From Chloroflexi bacterium RBG_13_53_26 (lineage in GTDB: Bacteria > Chloroflexota > Dehalococcoidia > UBA2247 > RBG-13-53-26), in the NCBI GenBank assembly GCA_001795035.1, contig MGMW01000117.1, forward strand, positions 1 to 15,850: a stretch of 15,850 nucleotides of DNA. The letters are read 5' to 3'. Positions 6,429-12,914 of the stretch are shown piece by piece. The notes below the pieces were generated by a model that worked only from the letters and a program-made list of their open reading frames with translations, searched no databases and was not told where the DNA came from. Both the position numbers and the translations under genes were made by a program. Every line of letters starts with the position of its first letter. Positions within the stretch are counted from its first letter, which is position 1.

Positions 6429-7432
6429 AACCTATTGGCATTACCACCACCGTCCCCATAGAGTTGCTGTCGGCAGCCGGCTACAAGGCCATTGACCTGA
6501 ACAATGTCTTTATCAATGACCCCAGCCCGGATCGGCTGGTAAGTATTGCCGAACGCTCCGGCTTCCCCCTGAACTGCTGCACCTGGATTAAGGGTATCTA
6601 TGGGGTCTGTATAGATCGCGGTATCGACACTGTGCTTTGCGTGACCACAGGGGATTGCTCTAACACCATTATGCTTATGGAGGTTCTCAAGCTAAGGGGG
6701 TTCAGGGTCATCCCCTTTGCCTACCCTGACCAACCCGACACCAGGCGCATGCAGGAGTGTCTGGAGACCCTGGCCAAGAATCTAGGTACAAACCTGGAAG
6801 ATGCCGAAAAGGTGAGAAGGGATCTTGCACCGTGTCGGCAGCTCACCGGTGAACTGGACGAGCTTACCTGGGAAGAGAATCTGGTCAGCGGGTGGGAGAA
6901 CCACCTGTGGCTGATCTCCAGCTCGGACTTCAACGGAGACCATCGCCAATACCGACTACAGTTGGAGCAGTTCCTGTCACAGTGTCGCCAACGCCAGCCC
7001 TATGGCGACGGCCTTCGCCTTGCCTACATTGGCGTGCCTCCTGTGTTTGCCCAGGACCTCTATCGCTTCCTGGAACAGCAAGGGGCAACGGTAGTGTTCA
7101 ACGAGGTGCAGCGTCAGTTCGCCATGCCCAAACCAGGAGGCTCTCTGGCCGAGCAATACAGCAACTACACCTATCCCTATTCCATATTCAATAGACTGGA
7201 TGATATTACGACGGAGATACAACAAAGGCGGGTAGACGGAGTGATCCATTACGTTCAAGCTTTCTGTCACCGAGCAATTGGTGATATCATATTCCGCAGG
7301 ATGATCAACATACCGATACTAACCTTGGAGGGAAACTCTGCTTACGTGCTGACTCCACATCTGCAGACCAAGGTGGAGGCATTCATCGATATGCTGAGTC
7401 GCAGTCGGCAATTATTAGAACAAGGTAGGTGA
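6425..7432 (+). CDS. 2-hydroxyacyl-CoA dehydratase family (HgdB/C-like) protein
   Basis: This 335-aa protein belongs to the 2-hydroxyglutaryl-CoA dehydratase D-component family. Three conserved cysteine positions that bind a 4Fe-4S cluster are visible: C51/C52 in LNCCTWIKGIYG, C78 in TTGDCSN, and C281 in HYVQAFCHRAIGD. The C-terminal lobe (about 195-330) has the second Rossmann-like half, with RLAYIGVPPVF and IPILTLEGN. Classical dehydratases are alpha/beta heterodimers with an ATP-dependent activator (HgdC/BadF type). Here there is one subunit and no activator in the window. It may therefore be one of the single-subunit paralogues of uncertain function. The start overlaps the MBL gene by four bases. 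Oxygen-sensitive chemistry fits an anaerobe. Confidence 0.87.
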   Translation: MKPIGITTTVPIELLSAAGYKAIDLNNVFINDPSPDRLVSIAERSGFPLNCCTWIKGIYGVCIDRGIDTVLCVTTGDCSNTIMLMEVLKLRGFRVIPFAYPDQPDTRRMQECLETLAKNLGTNLEDAEKVRRDLAPCRQLTGELDELTWEENLVSGWENHLWLISSSDFNGDHRQYRLQLEQFLSQCRQRQPYGDGLRLAYIGVPPVFAQDLYRFLEQQGATVVFNEVQRQFAMPKPGGSLAEQYSNYTYPYSIFNRLDDITTEIQQRRVDGVIHYVQAFCHRAIGDIIFRRMINIPILTLEGNSAYVLTPHLQTKVEAFIDMLSRSRQLLEQGR

Positions 7433-7452
7433 TTTTATGAGAGGTGGCGTGT

Positions 7453-7548
7453 ATGGGTTCTGTACTTAAATGGCGCCGGAAGAAGATGGCAAAGCACAAG
7501 CATAAGAAGATGCTGAAGAAGACCCGTTGGGAAAGACGGCATAAGTAG
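7453..7548 (+). CDS. Tiny bS22-type ribosomal protein (AURKAIP1/COX24 domain), 31 aa
   Basis: A 31-codon ORF reads MGSVLKWRRKKMAKHKHKK and on to KTRWERRHK, with GAGGTGG five bases upstream of the ATG. Seventeen residues are Lys or Arg. This is the pattern of the bacterial AURKAIP1/COX24-domain proteins (start MGSV, then RRKKM, KHKHKK and KKTR). The mycobacterial member is ribosomal protein bS22, and mitochondrial mS38 carries the same domain at its C-terminus. It would bind rRNA in the small subunit near the decoding region. It lies 20 bases after the dehydratase-like gene and about 100 before gap, so it may be read from the operon. Short length makes it easily missed; the family pattern makes it convincing. 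Confidence 0.88.
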   Translation: MGSVLKWRRKKMAKHKHKKMLKKTRWERRHK

Positions 7549-7572
7549 CTCTTCTATCAAATAGAATAAGGC

Positions 7573-7621
7573 AGACCCTGAGGTCTCTGACAAGTGACTC
7601 AAAGCACCAGTACCGCTGGTG
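7573..7621 (+). promoter_or_regulatory. Two small hairpins in the leader of gap
   Basis: Between the 31-aa gene and gap, AGACC-CTGA-GGTCT (7573-7586) and CACCAG-TACCG-CTGGTG (7605-7621) are perfect short stem-loops. Neither is followed by a U-tract, so they are not standard terminators. They could shape the leader or stabilise a processed 5' end. No convincing promoter was found in 7549-7651. Confidence 0.35.
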
Positions 7622-7651
7622 TATTCAGTAGAACAGAAGGGAGGAAAGCGA

Positions 7652-8665
7652 ATGACAACCAAGATTGGTATCAACGGTTTTGGTCGCATCGGCAGGCTTG
7701 CTTTCAAGGCAATAAAGCAGCGCTATCCGAACAAATTGGAGGTGATGGTTGTCAATGACCTCACTGATGCCAAGAGCAATGCCCACCTACTCAAATACGA
7801 CAGCAACTATGGAATCTATCCGGGCATTGTAGAGGCCACCGGGGATTCCATCGTTGTTGACGGCAAGGCCACCAAGGTTACGGCCGAACGAGACCCTGCC
7901 AAAATCAAATGGAGTGACTACGGGGTAGCGATTGTCATCGAATCAACGGGACTGTTCACGGAAGCAGCCAAAGCATCGGCCCACTTCCAGGGCGGCGCCA
8001 AGAAGGTGATCATCTCCGCTCCGGCAAAGGACGAGGATATCACCATCGTCCTGGGTGTGAACGAGGAGAAATATGACCCTGCCAAGCACCGCGTCATTTC
8101 CAACGCCTCATGTACCACCAACTGCATCGCTCCGGTGGTCAAAGTTCTGCATGAAAACTTCGGCTTCAGCAAGGGGCTGATGACCACCATCCACGCCTAC
8201 ACCAATGACCAGAAGATCATGGACATAGTTCACAAAGACCTGCGTCGAGCCCGGGCTGCAGGCATGAGCATCATCCCCACCACCACTGGCGCTGCCAAGG
8301 CAGTGACCCAGGTGCTTCCCGAGCTCAAAGGCAAGCTTCACGGTATGGCTCTCAGGGTCCCGGTCACCACGGTTTCAATCTGCGACCTGGTAGCCGATCT
8401 GGAGAAGCCGGCCACCGCCGAAGAAATCAACAAGGCCTTCAAGACCGCCGCCGACGGCAAACTGAAGGGGATTCTGGAATACTGCGAAGAGCCGCTGGTG
8501 AGCATCGACTTCAAGGGCAATCCGGCCAGCTCGATCGTGGACGCGCCCAGCACCATGGTCATTGCCGGCAACATGGTCAAGGTAATGTCATGGTATGACA
8601 ACGAGTGGGGCTACTCCTGCCGTATGGCAGATCTTATCTCCTATATTGCGGATAAGGGATTGTAG
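7652..8665 (+). CDS. gap: Glyceraldehyde-3-phosphate dehydrogenase, type I
   Basis: This enzyme catalyses phosphorylating oxidation of glyceraldehyde 3-phosphate to 1,3-bisphosphoglycerate. I start it at the ATG at 7652 (MTTKIGINGFGRIGR), which has GGGAGG six bases upstream and matches family N-termini. An upstream GTG frame would add 11 residues that do not belong to the fold. The product is 337 aa. Visible features are the Rossmann loop GFGRIG, N35-D36 (VVNDLTD) suggesting NAD rather than NADP use, STGLFT, the active-site C154 in SNASCTTNCIAP, H181 in TTIHAYTNDQ, and the C-terminal WYDNEWGYSCRM. With enolase nearby it marks a lower-glycolysis cluster. It is convergent with znuB; two hairpins lie in the 100-base gap. 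Confidence 0.97.
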   Translation: MTTKIGINGFGRIGRLAFKAIKQRYPNKLEVMVVNDLTDAKSNAHLLKYDSNYGIYPGIVEATGDSIVVDGKATKVTAERDPAKIKWSDYGVAIVIESTGLFTEAAKASAHFQGGAKKVIISAPAKDEDITIVLGVNEEKYDPAKHRVISNASCTTNCIAPVVKVLHENFGFSKGLMTTIHAYTNDQKIMDIVHKDLRRARAAGMSIIPTTTGAAKAVTQVLPELKGKLHGMALRVPVTTVSICDLVADLEKPATAEEINKAFKTAADGKLKGILEYCEEPLVSIDFKGNPASSIVDAPSTMVIAGNMVKVMSWYDNEWGYSCRMADLISYIADKGL

Positions 8666-8672
8666 CTCCGCT

Positions 8673-8689
8673 GTCCTTCAGTGAAGGAC
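8673..8689 (+). terminator. Hairpin after gap
   Basis: GTCCTTC-AGT-GAAGGAC is a perfect 7-bp stem with a 3-base loop, eight bases after the gap stop. No U-run follows on either strand, so termination here is only a suggestion. It sits between two convergent genes, where a bidirectional stop is expected. Confidence 0.4.
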
Positions 8690-8760
8690 CAAGTAGCTGA
8701 AGCACGCAACAAGCCGGTTGGGACTTGTATAGTTCCTCGACCCAACACCATAACTACAAG

Positions 8761-8793
8761 GTCGAATCCCTCAACCCTCGGCAGGGATTCGAC
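8761..8793 (-). terminator. 11-bp stem-loop overlapping the znuB stop
   Basis: GTCGAATCCCT (8761-8771) and AGGGATTCGAC (8783-8793) form a perfect 11-bp inverted repeat with an 11-base loop. It spans the last codons and stop of znuB (TGA at 8771-8773). On the minus strand the stem is followed by CTTGTAGTT, moderately U-rich. It is a plausible terminator or 3'-end stabiliser for the zinc operon. Confidence 0.45.
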
Positions 8794-9598
8794 GCCAGCG
8801 GCGCTTCGGGGAGAAGGCAAAACAGAGGGAAAATATGGCTGCGGCCGTAAGCACGATGGTTGCACCCGAAGCCAGGTTCCACCAGTAAGAAAGGAACAGC
8901 CCCAACACGCCAGATACCACTCCAAAGAGCACGGAGAGCAGCATCATCCGAACGAAGTTGCGTGTTAGTTGCAAGGCAGCCGCTGCCGGGATGACCAGAA
9001 GGGCTTCCACCAGAATGATGCCGACAAGTTTTATGGAAATGATTACAGTCAGGGCCATGAGACCCAGAAGAAGGAAGTAGAGCCGGCCTACCGGCAAACC
9101 GCTGACCGCAGCCATTTCTTCATCAAAGCTCATGAAAAAGAACTCTTTGAACAGAAGTAGCACCACACCAATGATTCCCAACCCCAGACCAAGGATAACC
9201 CAGATATCGGAACTGGAGACCGAGAGAATGGACCCGAAGAGATAGCCAAACAGATCCACATTGTAACCTTCCTTCAGCCCGATGAAGAGCACGCCCAGCG
9301 CCATGGTACCAGCAAAGAAGATCCCGATGGCAGTGTCCTCCGAGATCTTGCCCTTCCGGCTCACCCAGCCGATGGCCATAGCAGTAGCCAGGGAGAAAGG
9401 AATGGCTATGCCTACCGGACTGAGCCCCAGCAGGTAGCCCAGGGCAACACCCCCGAAAGCAGAGTGGGAAATGCCAGCACCGATGAATGCCAGCTTCTTC
9501 AATACCACGTAGGTGCCAATCACCGAGCAGACCATCCCCACCAGCACTGCAGCGATCAAGGCCCGCTGCATGAAGGCATATTCCAGGATGTCCATCAA
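8771..9598 (-). CDS. znuB: Zinc ABC transporter permease
   Basis: This 275-aa protein is an ABC-3 family permease (ZnuB/MntB type) with about eight hydrophobic helices. It starts MMDILEYAFMQRALIAAVLVGMVC. The family-typical helices KLAFIGAGISHSAFGGVALG (about 33-52) and VIISIKLVGIILVEALLVIPAA (about 186-207) are present. It forms the membrane channel for the metal delivered by the ZnuA-like lipoprotein and powered by the ZnuC-like ATPase. Its ATG overlaps the ATPase stop by four bases (ATGA), fixing the start at 9598. It is the last gene of the operon; a strong stem-loop covers its stop codon. Sequence alone does not separate zinc from manganese permeases; the zinc call comes from the binding protein and the neighbouring repressor. 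Confidence 0.9.
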   Translation of the reverse strand: MMDILEYAFMQRALIAAVLVGMVCSVIGTYVVLKKLAFIGAGISHSAFGGVALGYLLGLSPVGIAIPFSLATAMAIGWVSRKGKISEDTAIGIFFAGTMALGVLFIGLKEGYNVDLFGYLFGSILSVSSSDIWVILGLGLGIIGVVLLLFKEFFFMSFDEEMAAVSGLPVGRLYFLLLGLMALTVIISIKLVGIILVEALLVIPAAAALQLTRNFVRMMLLSVLFGVVSGVLGLFLSYWWNLASGATIVLTAAAIFSLCFAFSPKRRWRRIPAEG

Positions 9599-10377
9599 TG
9601 GTGCTCCTCAACCACGCGATGCGGAATCCTGCCATGAGCCAGAAGCTCTACCTCACACCCGTACACTTTCTGCAAGGTCCCTGCAGTGAGTACCTCATCC
9701 GGTGAAGCATGTATGTAGAGGGTCTGATTCAGGCAGGCCAGCTTCTCTACGTGCGAGGAAACGACGGCTATGTCATGGGTCACTACGACGATGGTCAAGC
9801 CATGCTTCTCCTTCAGCTCCTTCAGCAGTCCATAGAACTGCTCCTCACCGTGGATATCCACACCCGCCGCAGGCTCATCGAGCAGCAGCAACCGTGGCTC
9901 CGCAGCCAGAGCCCTGGCGATCATGACTCTCTGTTGCTGTCCGCCCGATAGCTGGGCCAGGTGCCGCCGAGCGTATTCCCGCATCTGAACAGCCTCCAGC
10001 GACTTCAGGGCAATTTCTTCGTCAACCGAGGTGGGGCGTCTGAATAAACCGATACGCCCATACCGCCCCATCAGAACCACATCGAGGACGGATATGGGGA
10101 AGCTCCAGTCACTGAGATTTCTCTGAGGGACATAGCCAATGAGGCGACGCTCGCGGCCAAGTTTGTCCGGCGGCGAGCCGAACACCGTCACCCTGCCCCT
10201 GTCCGGCTTGACCAGACCGAGGATGACCCTGATCAGCGTCGTTTTGCCGCTGCCGTTAGGGCCGATGAGACCCAGAAACTCGCCATCTCTTATGTCAAGA
10301 CTGACGGCCTTCAAGGCTGGGGTCTCGTTGTAATAGACCCAGACATCTTCCAGGCTGATAACATTCGAACTCGTCAT
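9595..10377 (-). CDS. znuC: Zinc ABC transporter ATP-binding protein
   Basis: This 260-aa ABC ATPase has all the motifs: Walker A GPNGSGKTT (39-47), Q-loop Q85 in YVPQRN, signature LSGGQQQR (143-150), Walker B LLLLDEP (163-169) and switch H201 in VVTHD. The spacing and the flanking helix segment SFPISVLDVVLMGRYG fit the metal-chelate (ZnuC/MntA) subgroup. Residues beyond about 215 form a short tail ending in VVEEHH, whose terminal His-His could touch metal, though this is speculation. Its start at 10377 overlaps the ZnuA-like stop by four bases and its stop overlaps the permease start by four, so all three components are translationally coupled. Confidence 0.93.
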   Translation of the reverse strand: MTSSNVISLEDVWVYYNETPALKAVSLDIRDGEFLGLIGPNGSGKTTLIRVILGLVKPDRGRVTVFGSPPDKLGRERRLIGYVPQRNLSDWSFPISVLDVVLMGRYGRIGLFRRPTSVDEEIALKSLEAVQMREYARRHLAQLSGGQQQRVMIARALAAEPRLLLLDEPAAGVDIHGEEQFYGLLKELKEKHGLTIVVVTHDIAVVSSHVEKLACLNQTLYIHASPDEVLTAGTLQKVYGCEVELLAHGRIPHRVVEEHH

Positions 10378-11303
10378 TGCATCGCCAGTGTCATCTGCTC
10401 CACATTGTATCTCATCAGCTCTATATAAGTATCCTTACCCTCCAAATCAGCGCCACCGATAGGGTCAAGGAAGAGAACTTCAGCTCCACATTCAGCAGCA
10501 ATGGTCTCGGCCGCCTTGGGGCTGAACTGCGGCTCAGCAAAGATAGCTTTTACCTTCAGGTCCCGTGCCGTGTCGACTACCCCTTGAATATAAGCCGCTG
10601 AAGGCTCTTCGCCCGGCGACTCCTCGATCACCGCGGCCTCGACCAACCCGTAACGCTTGGCGAAATAGGTCCAGGCAGGGTGAAAGGTGATGAACTCCCG
10701 TGTAGAAAAGGACTGGGTGGTATCTCTGATCTCCTCATCCAGAGCCTTCAACTCAGCGAGATAGCCAGCAGCATTCTCCAAATATGCATCCTTATTGTCA
10801 GGGTCCACCATGATCAGGGCCTGGGCAATGGCCTGAACCTGATCCTGTGCCAGCACTGGATCAAGCCAGATATGGGGATTCACTCCCTCATGCTCATCTT
10901 CCTCACCAGCGAGGAGAGCGCCTTCCATTGCGGGTATCACAGAGGTATCCACTACCACCAGATCAGGACTGGCTGCAGTCTCGACCACCTTCTCTATCCA
11001 GAACTCCAATCCTGCACCATTGATGACCATAAGTCTAGCATCAGCAATAGTCTTTACCTGCTCAGGAAGAGGTTCCCAGGTATGCGGACTATCCCCCGCT
11101 GACATGAGGGTGGTAACCTCCACCTTGTCCCCACCGACATTCTTCACAAAATCCGCCAGGGGGAAGATGGTGGCCACTACCTTGAGCTTATCAGAGTCTG
11201 TGCTTGAGCTGCAGGCAAGGCCACCGAGAAGCACGAGCACGACCATCGCCAATGCGGCGACACGGCCAGCCTTTCCAAACAGTGACTTCCACATCTCAGG
11301 CAT
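10374..11303 (-). CDS. znuA: Zinc ABC transporter substrate-binding lipoprotein
   Basis: This 309-aa cluster A-I binding protein begins with a signal peptide (hydrophobic 15-30) ending in LLGGLAC, so C31 would be lipidated and the protein anchored outside the membrane. Likely metal ligands are H74 (SPHTWEP), H144 (NPHIWLDP), H208 (TFHPAW) and D280 (FLDPIGG). A third His, where manganese binders usually have Glu, points to zinc. The acidic, His-poor loop before H144 (GEEDEHEG) is short compared with the long His-rich loop of many ZnuA proteins. The ATG at 11303 is chosen because AGGAGG lies five to eight bases upstream; the next ATG (residue 4) is too far. It follows the Fur-family gene by 30 bases. 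Confidence 0.92.
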   Translation of the reverse strand: MPEMWKSLFGKAGRVAALAMVVLVLLGGLACSSSTDSDKLKVVATIFPLADFVKNVGGDKVEVTTLMSAGDSPHTWEPLPEQVKTIADARLMVINGAGLEFWIEKVVETAASPDLVVVDTSVIPAMEGALLAGEEDEHEGVNPHIWLDPVLAQDQVQAIAQALIMVDPDNKDAYLENAAGYLAELKALDEEIRDTTQSFSTREFITFHPAWTYFAKRYGLVEAAVIEESPGEEPSAAYIQGVVDTARDLKVKAIFAEPQFSPKAAETIAAECGAEVLFLDPIGGADLEGKDTYIELMRYNVEQMTLAMQ

Positions 11304-11333
11304 GCACTCCTCCTCTCCACGGGAATACTGCCG

Positions 11334-11756
11334 TCAACGGCAGCGCTGGCACAATCCTGATGACTCAGTCAGATGATGCTCAGGATAGAATCCCATTCTC
11401 CGGGCGATCTGGCTCTCCTGATAACACAGTGCCTCATCGGTGAACTCCTGAAGCACTCCGCACTCTCGGCACACCAGGAAACGATGACAGCCCGGTTCAT
11501 CAAGCAAGCCACACTTAACAAACCCGCCTCGAGATAGAACCTTGTGCACCAGGTTCAGTGAACACAGCAGATCAAGCACGCGATAGATGGTAACGTGATC
11601 CAGATGCTTGCCCTGCTGCTGCACCATTCTGCTGATGTCATAGGGTGATACCGGCGCCGTGGCGCTCTCAACCGCCTCCAGCACTTCCTTTCGAGGCCTG
11701 GTCACCTTATAGCCCTTGGAGCGCAGAACCTGAATGGAATACTTAACAAAAGACAT
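11334..11756 (-). CDS. zur: Fur-family repressor, probably Zur
   Basis: This 140-aa protein has the Fur layout: an N-terminal winged helix (GYKVTRPRKEVLEAVESA, then VTIYRVLDLLCSLNLVHKV as recognition region) and a metal-binding dimerisation half. The structural zinc site is shown by C96-x2-C99 (CREC) and C136-x2-C139 (CQRC). HRFLVC around H91 and GFYPEHHL (H127, H128) supply candidate regulatory ligands. Being first in a znuACB operon, it most likely senses zinc and represses its own operon. A perfect palindrome over the -35 supports this. AGGAG lies seven bases before the ATG. Other Fur paralogues (Fur, Mur) cannot be excluded by sequence, but context strongly favours Zur. Confidence 0.88.
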   Translation of the reverse strand: MSFVKYSIQVLRSKGYKVTRPRKEVLEAVESATAPVSPYDISRMVQQQGKHLDHVTIYRVLDLLCSLNLVHKVLSRGGFVKCGLLDEPGCHRFLVCRECGVLQEFTDEALCYQESQIARRMGFYPEHHLTESSGLCQRCR

Positions 11757-11790
11757 TGATCAACTCCTGGTCCGGTTGAAGACAAGTTGG

Positions 11791-11819
11791 ACTATAGCAC
11801 AATGAGATAGCAAATGCAA
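11791..11819 (-). promoter_or_regulatory. Promoter of the zur-znuACB operon
   Basis: On the minus strand, TTGCAT (11814-11819), a 17-base spacer and TATAGT (11791-11796) form a good promoter. Transcription would start near 11784, about 28 bases before the zur ATG. The -35 hexamer lies inside the palindromic operator. Confidence 0.7.
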
Positions 11820-11831
11820 TACTATTGCATT
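11813..11831. promoter_or_regulatory. Zur operator (perfect 9-1-9 palindrome)
   Basis: AATGCAATACTATTGCATT is a perfect inverted repeat of 9-base arms around a central C. Its core, TGCAATA-C-TATTGCA, has the 7-1-7 layout of Fur-family boxes. It overlaps the -35 of the zur operon, so bound repressor would block RNA polymerase. The half-site differs from the Bacillus and E. coli Zur consensus as I know them. Confidence 0.75.
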
Positions 11832-11906
11832 ACCGCATGGCTTGTCCCTGGTATTGACAACACCCCGAAAGACCGGAAGGTCTCGCCCAGGGTCAGAGTC
11901 AGCAGA

Positions 11907-11936
11907 TTGGTGCGCATGGCTCATTTGTGCTACAGT
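11907..11936 (+). promoter_or_regulatory. Possible promoter for the C_GCAxxG_C_C gene
   Basis: TTGGTG (11907-11912), an 18-base spacer and TACAGT (11931-11936) would start transcription near 11943, about 37 bases before the TTG at 11980. A better -35 (TTGACA, 11854-11859) has no -10 at the right distance. A GGAA-tetraloop hairpin, AGACC-GGAA-GGTCT, lies at 11870-11883. Nothing else is seen in the 11832-11979 interval. Confidence 0.35.
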
Positions 11937-11979
11937 TCATGATGCAAAGCGAGCGCCATCGGAAACAGAAGGAATCAAA

Positions 11980-12516
11980 TTGGGAGAACCTCAAGCAAGC
12001 GCCGAGTTCGCCAGGCTATTCGACGAGAGAACTAGGGAGGTACTCAGTTCCGAGGTTAACAGGGAGAGGATAGCAGAACTGGCATACCAGAACTACCTGA
12101 AGTCCTTCGGCTGCTCTCAATCACTCTTTCATGCCTTTCAGGAGGTCCTGGGGATCAAAGATGACTTCTGGTTCAAGGCGCTGGGCGGTCTGCAGGGAGG
12201 CGGCAGCTCCGGGCTGACTTGCGGCGCTCTGGCCACAGGCTTCATACTCATCGGCGCCAGGGTGGGACGCCGCAGCATCGAAGAGGGATTCGAAGGGATA
12301 TTGCCAGCCTTTGAGCCATCGCAGAAGCTGGCCCTCTGGTTCAAGCCCATGTTCAAGAGCACCGTCTGCTCGGAGATCACGGGGGTCAACTGGTTCGACA
12401 TGAACGAGGTGGCCACACACTACTTCGGCCCTCGGGGTCCGGAGACAATCGAGAAATGCGCCAGATTGACAGGCACGACGGCACATAAGGTGGCTGAAAT
12501 ACTGAGTCAGTTGTAG
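11980..12516 (+). CDS. C_GCAxxG_C_C family protein
   Basis: I start this protein at a TTG (11980) with GAAGGA six bases upstream, giving 178 aa. The frame is open to 11842, but that extension lacks family features and a ribosome site. The family is recognised from spaced cysteines: C45 in SFGCSQSLFHAFQEVLG, C81 in GLTCGALATGFILIG after a glycine-rich GGLQGGGSSG (69-78), C130 in STVCSEITGV, and C160. The central GCAxxG appears in the shorter form TCGALATG. Members are small anaerobe-typical proteins thought to bind a metal or redox cofactor; no function is established to my knowledge. It is divergent from zur, but the Zur palindrome is over 80 bases upstream of its likely promoter. Confidence 0.82.
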   Translation: MGEPQASAEFARLFDERTREVLSSEVNRERIAELAYQNYLKSFGCSQSLFHAFQEVLGIKDDFWFKALGGLQGGGSSGLTCGALATGFILIGARVGRRSIEEGFEGILPAFEPSQKLALWFKPMFKSTVCSEITGVNWFDMNEVATHYFGPRGPETIEKCARLTGTTAHKVAEILSQL

Positions 12517-12547
12517 GTCCCGGCCACAGTCGAGCGCCCCTGGTTAT

Positions 12548-12853
12548 CTAGGTCTCCAGCTTCCTCTTCACCGACTCCACCTTGCCCCTCATAGTCAAGG
12601 GCTTGTCGCGCCGGTCATCGATTTTGATATTGGTCAGCACCCTCCGGGCACCACCATCGAGGACCGCCTGATGCATCCTGCCGGCCACCCTGAGGATGTC
12701 CTTCACATCCCCCTCGACGATTGTCCCCATCGAAGTAAGCTCATACTTCAGCCTCTTCTCCGAACGCAACACGCTGACTGCGCAGGCCACTTCCCGACTG
12801 ACGGAAGGGCTGCCTGTGCCGATGGGAGTAACGCTTATCTCAGCCACTGCCAT
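12548..12853 (-). CDS. MTH1187 family thiamine-binding protein (UPF0045)
   Basis: The ATG at 12853 is preferred: GGGGGTGG sits five bases upstream and the product (101 aa, MAVAEISVTPIGTGSPSVS) matches the usual length and N-terminus of the family. A longer frame from 12883 adds ten unlikely residues. Family features seen are AEISVTPIGTGSPSVSREVA (4-23), YELTSMGTIVEGD (37-49) and GARRVLTNIKIDDRRDK (72-88). Members (YqgV, Ecm15/MTH1187) form ferredoxin-fold tetramers that bind thiamine or its pyrimidine moiety. It is convergent with the C_GCAxxG_C_C gene and on the same strand as the polyferredoxin operon, 61 bases after it; it could be its last gene or have its own promoter. Confidence 0.9.
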   Translation of the reverse strand: MAVAEISVTPIGTGSPSVSREVACAVSVLRSEKRLKYELTSMGTIVEGDVKDILRVAGRMHQAVLDGGARRVLTNIKIDDRRDKPLTMRGKVESVKRKLET

Positions 12854-12914
12854 TTCGACCACCCCCTTGCAGACATCATACAATCATTCTAACAGGCAAA
12901 GGCGGGAAAGCAGG

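Noticed and set aside
8690..8793. Possible tRNA or tRNA remnant (GGTCGAATCC resembles a T-loop)
   Set aside because: No 5-bp T-stem, acceptor stem or anticodon arm can be built around it. The pairing is explained by the simple 11-bp hairpin at 8761-8793.
9123..9635. 170-codon minus-strand ORF inside znuB
   Set aside because: It is a different frame of the same strand as the ABC permease, with erratic Cys, His and Trp content and no hydrophobic helices. znuB is supported by family motifs and ATGA coupling.
11842..11979. 46-codon N-terminal extension of the C_GCAxxG_C_C protein
   Set aside because: It begins at a TTG without a Shine-Dalgarno, reads as low-quality sequence and precedes a TTG with a good GAAGGA site. 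The shorter form fits the family length.
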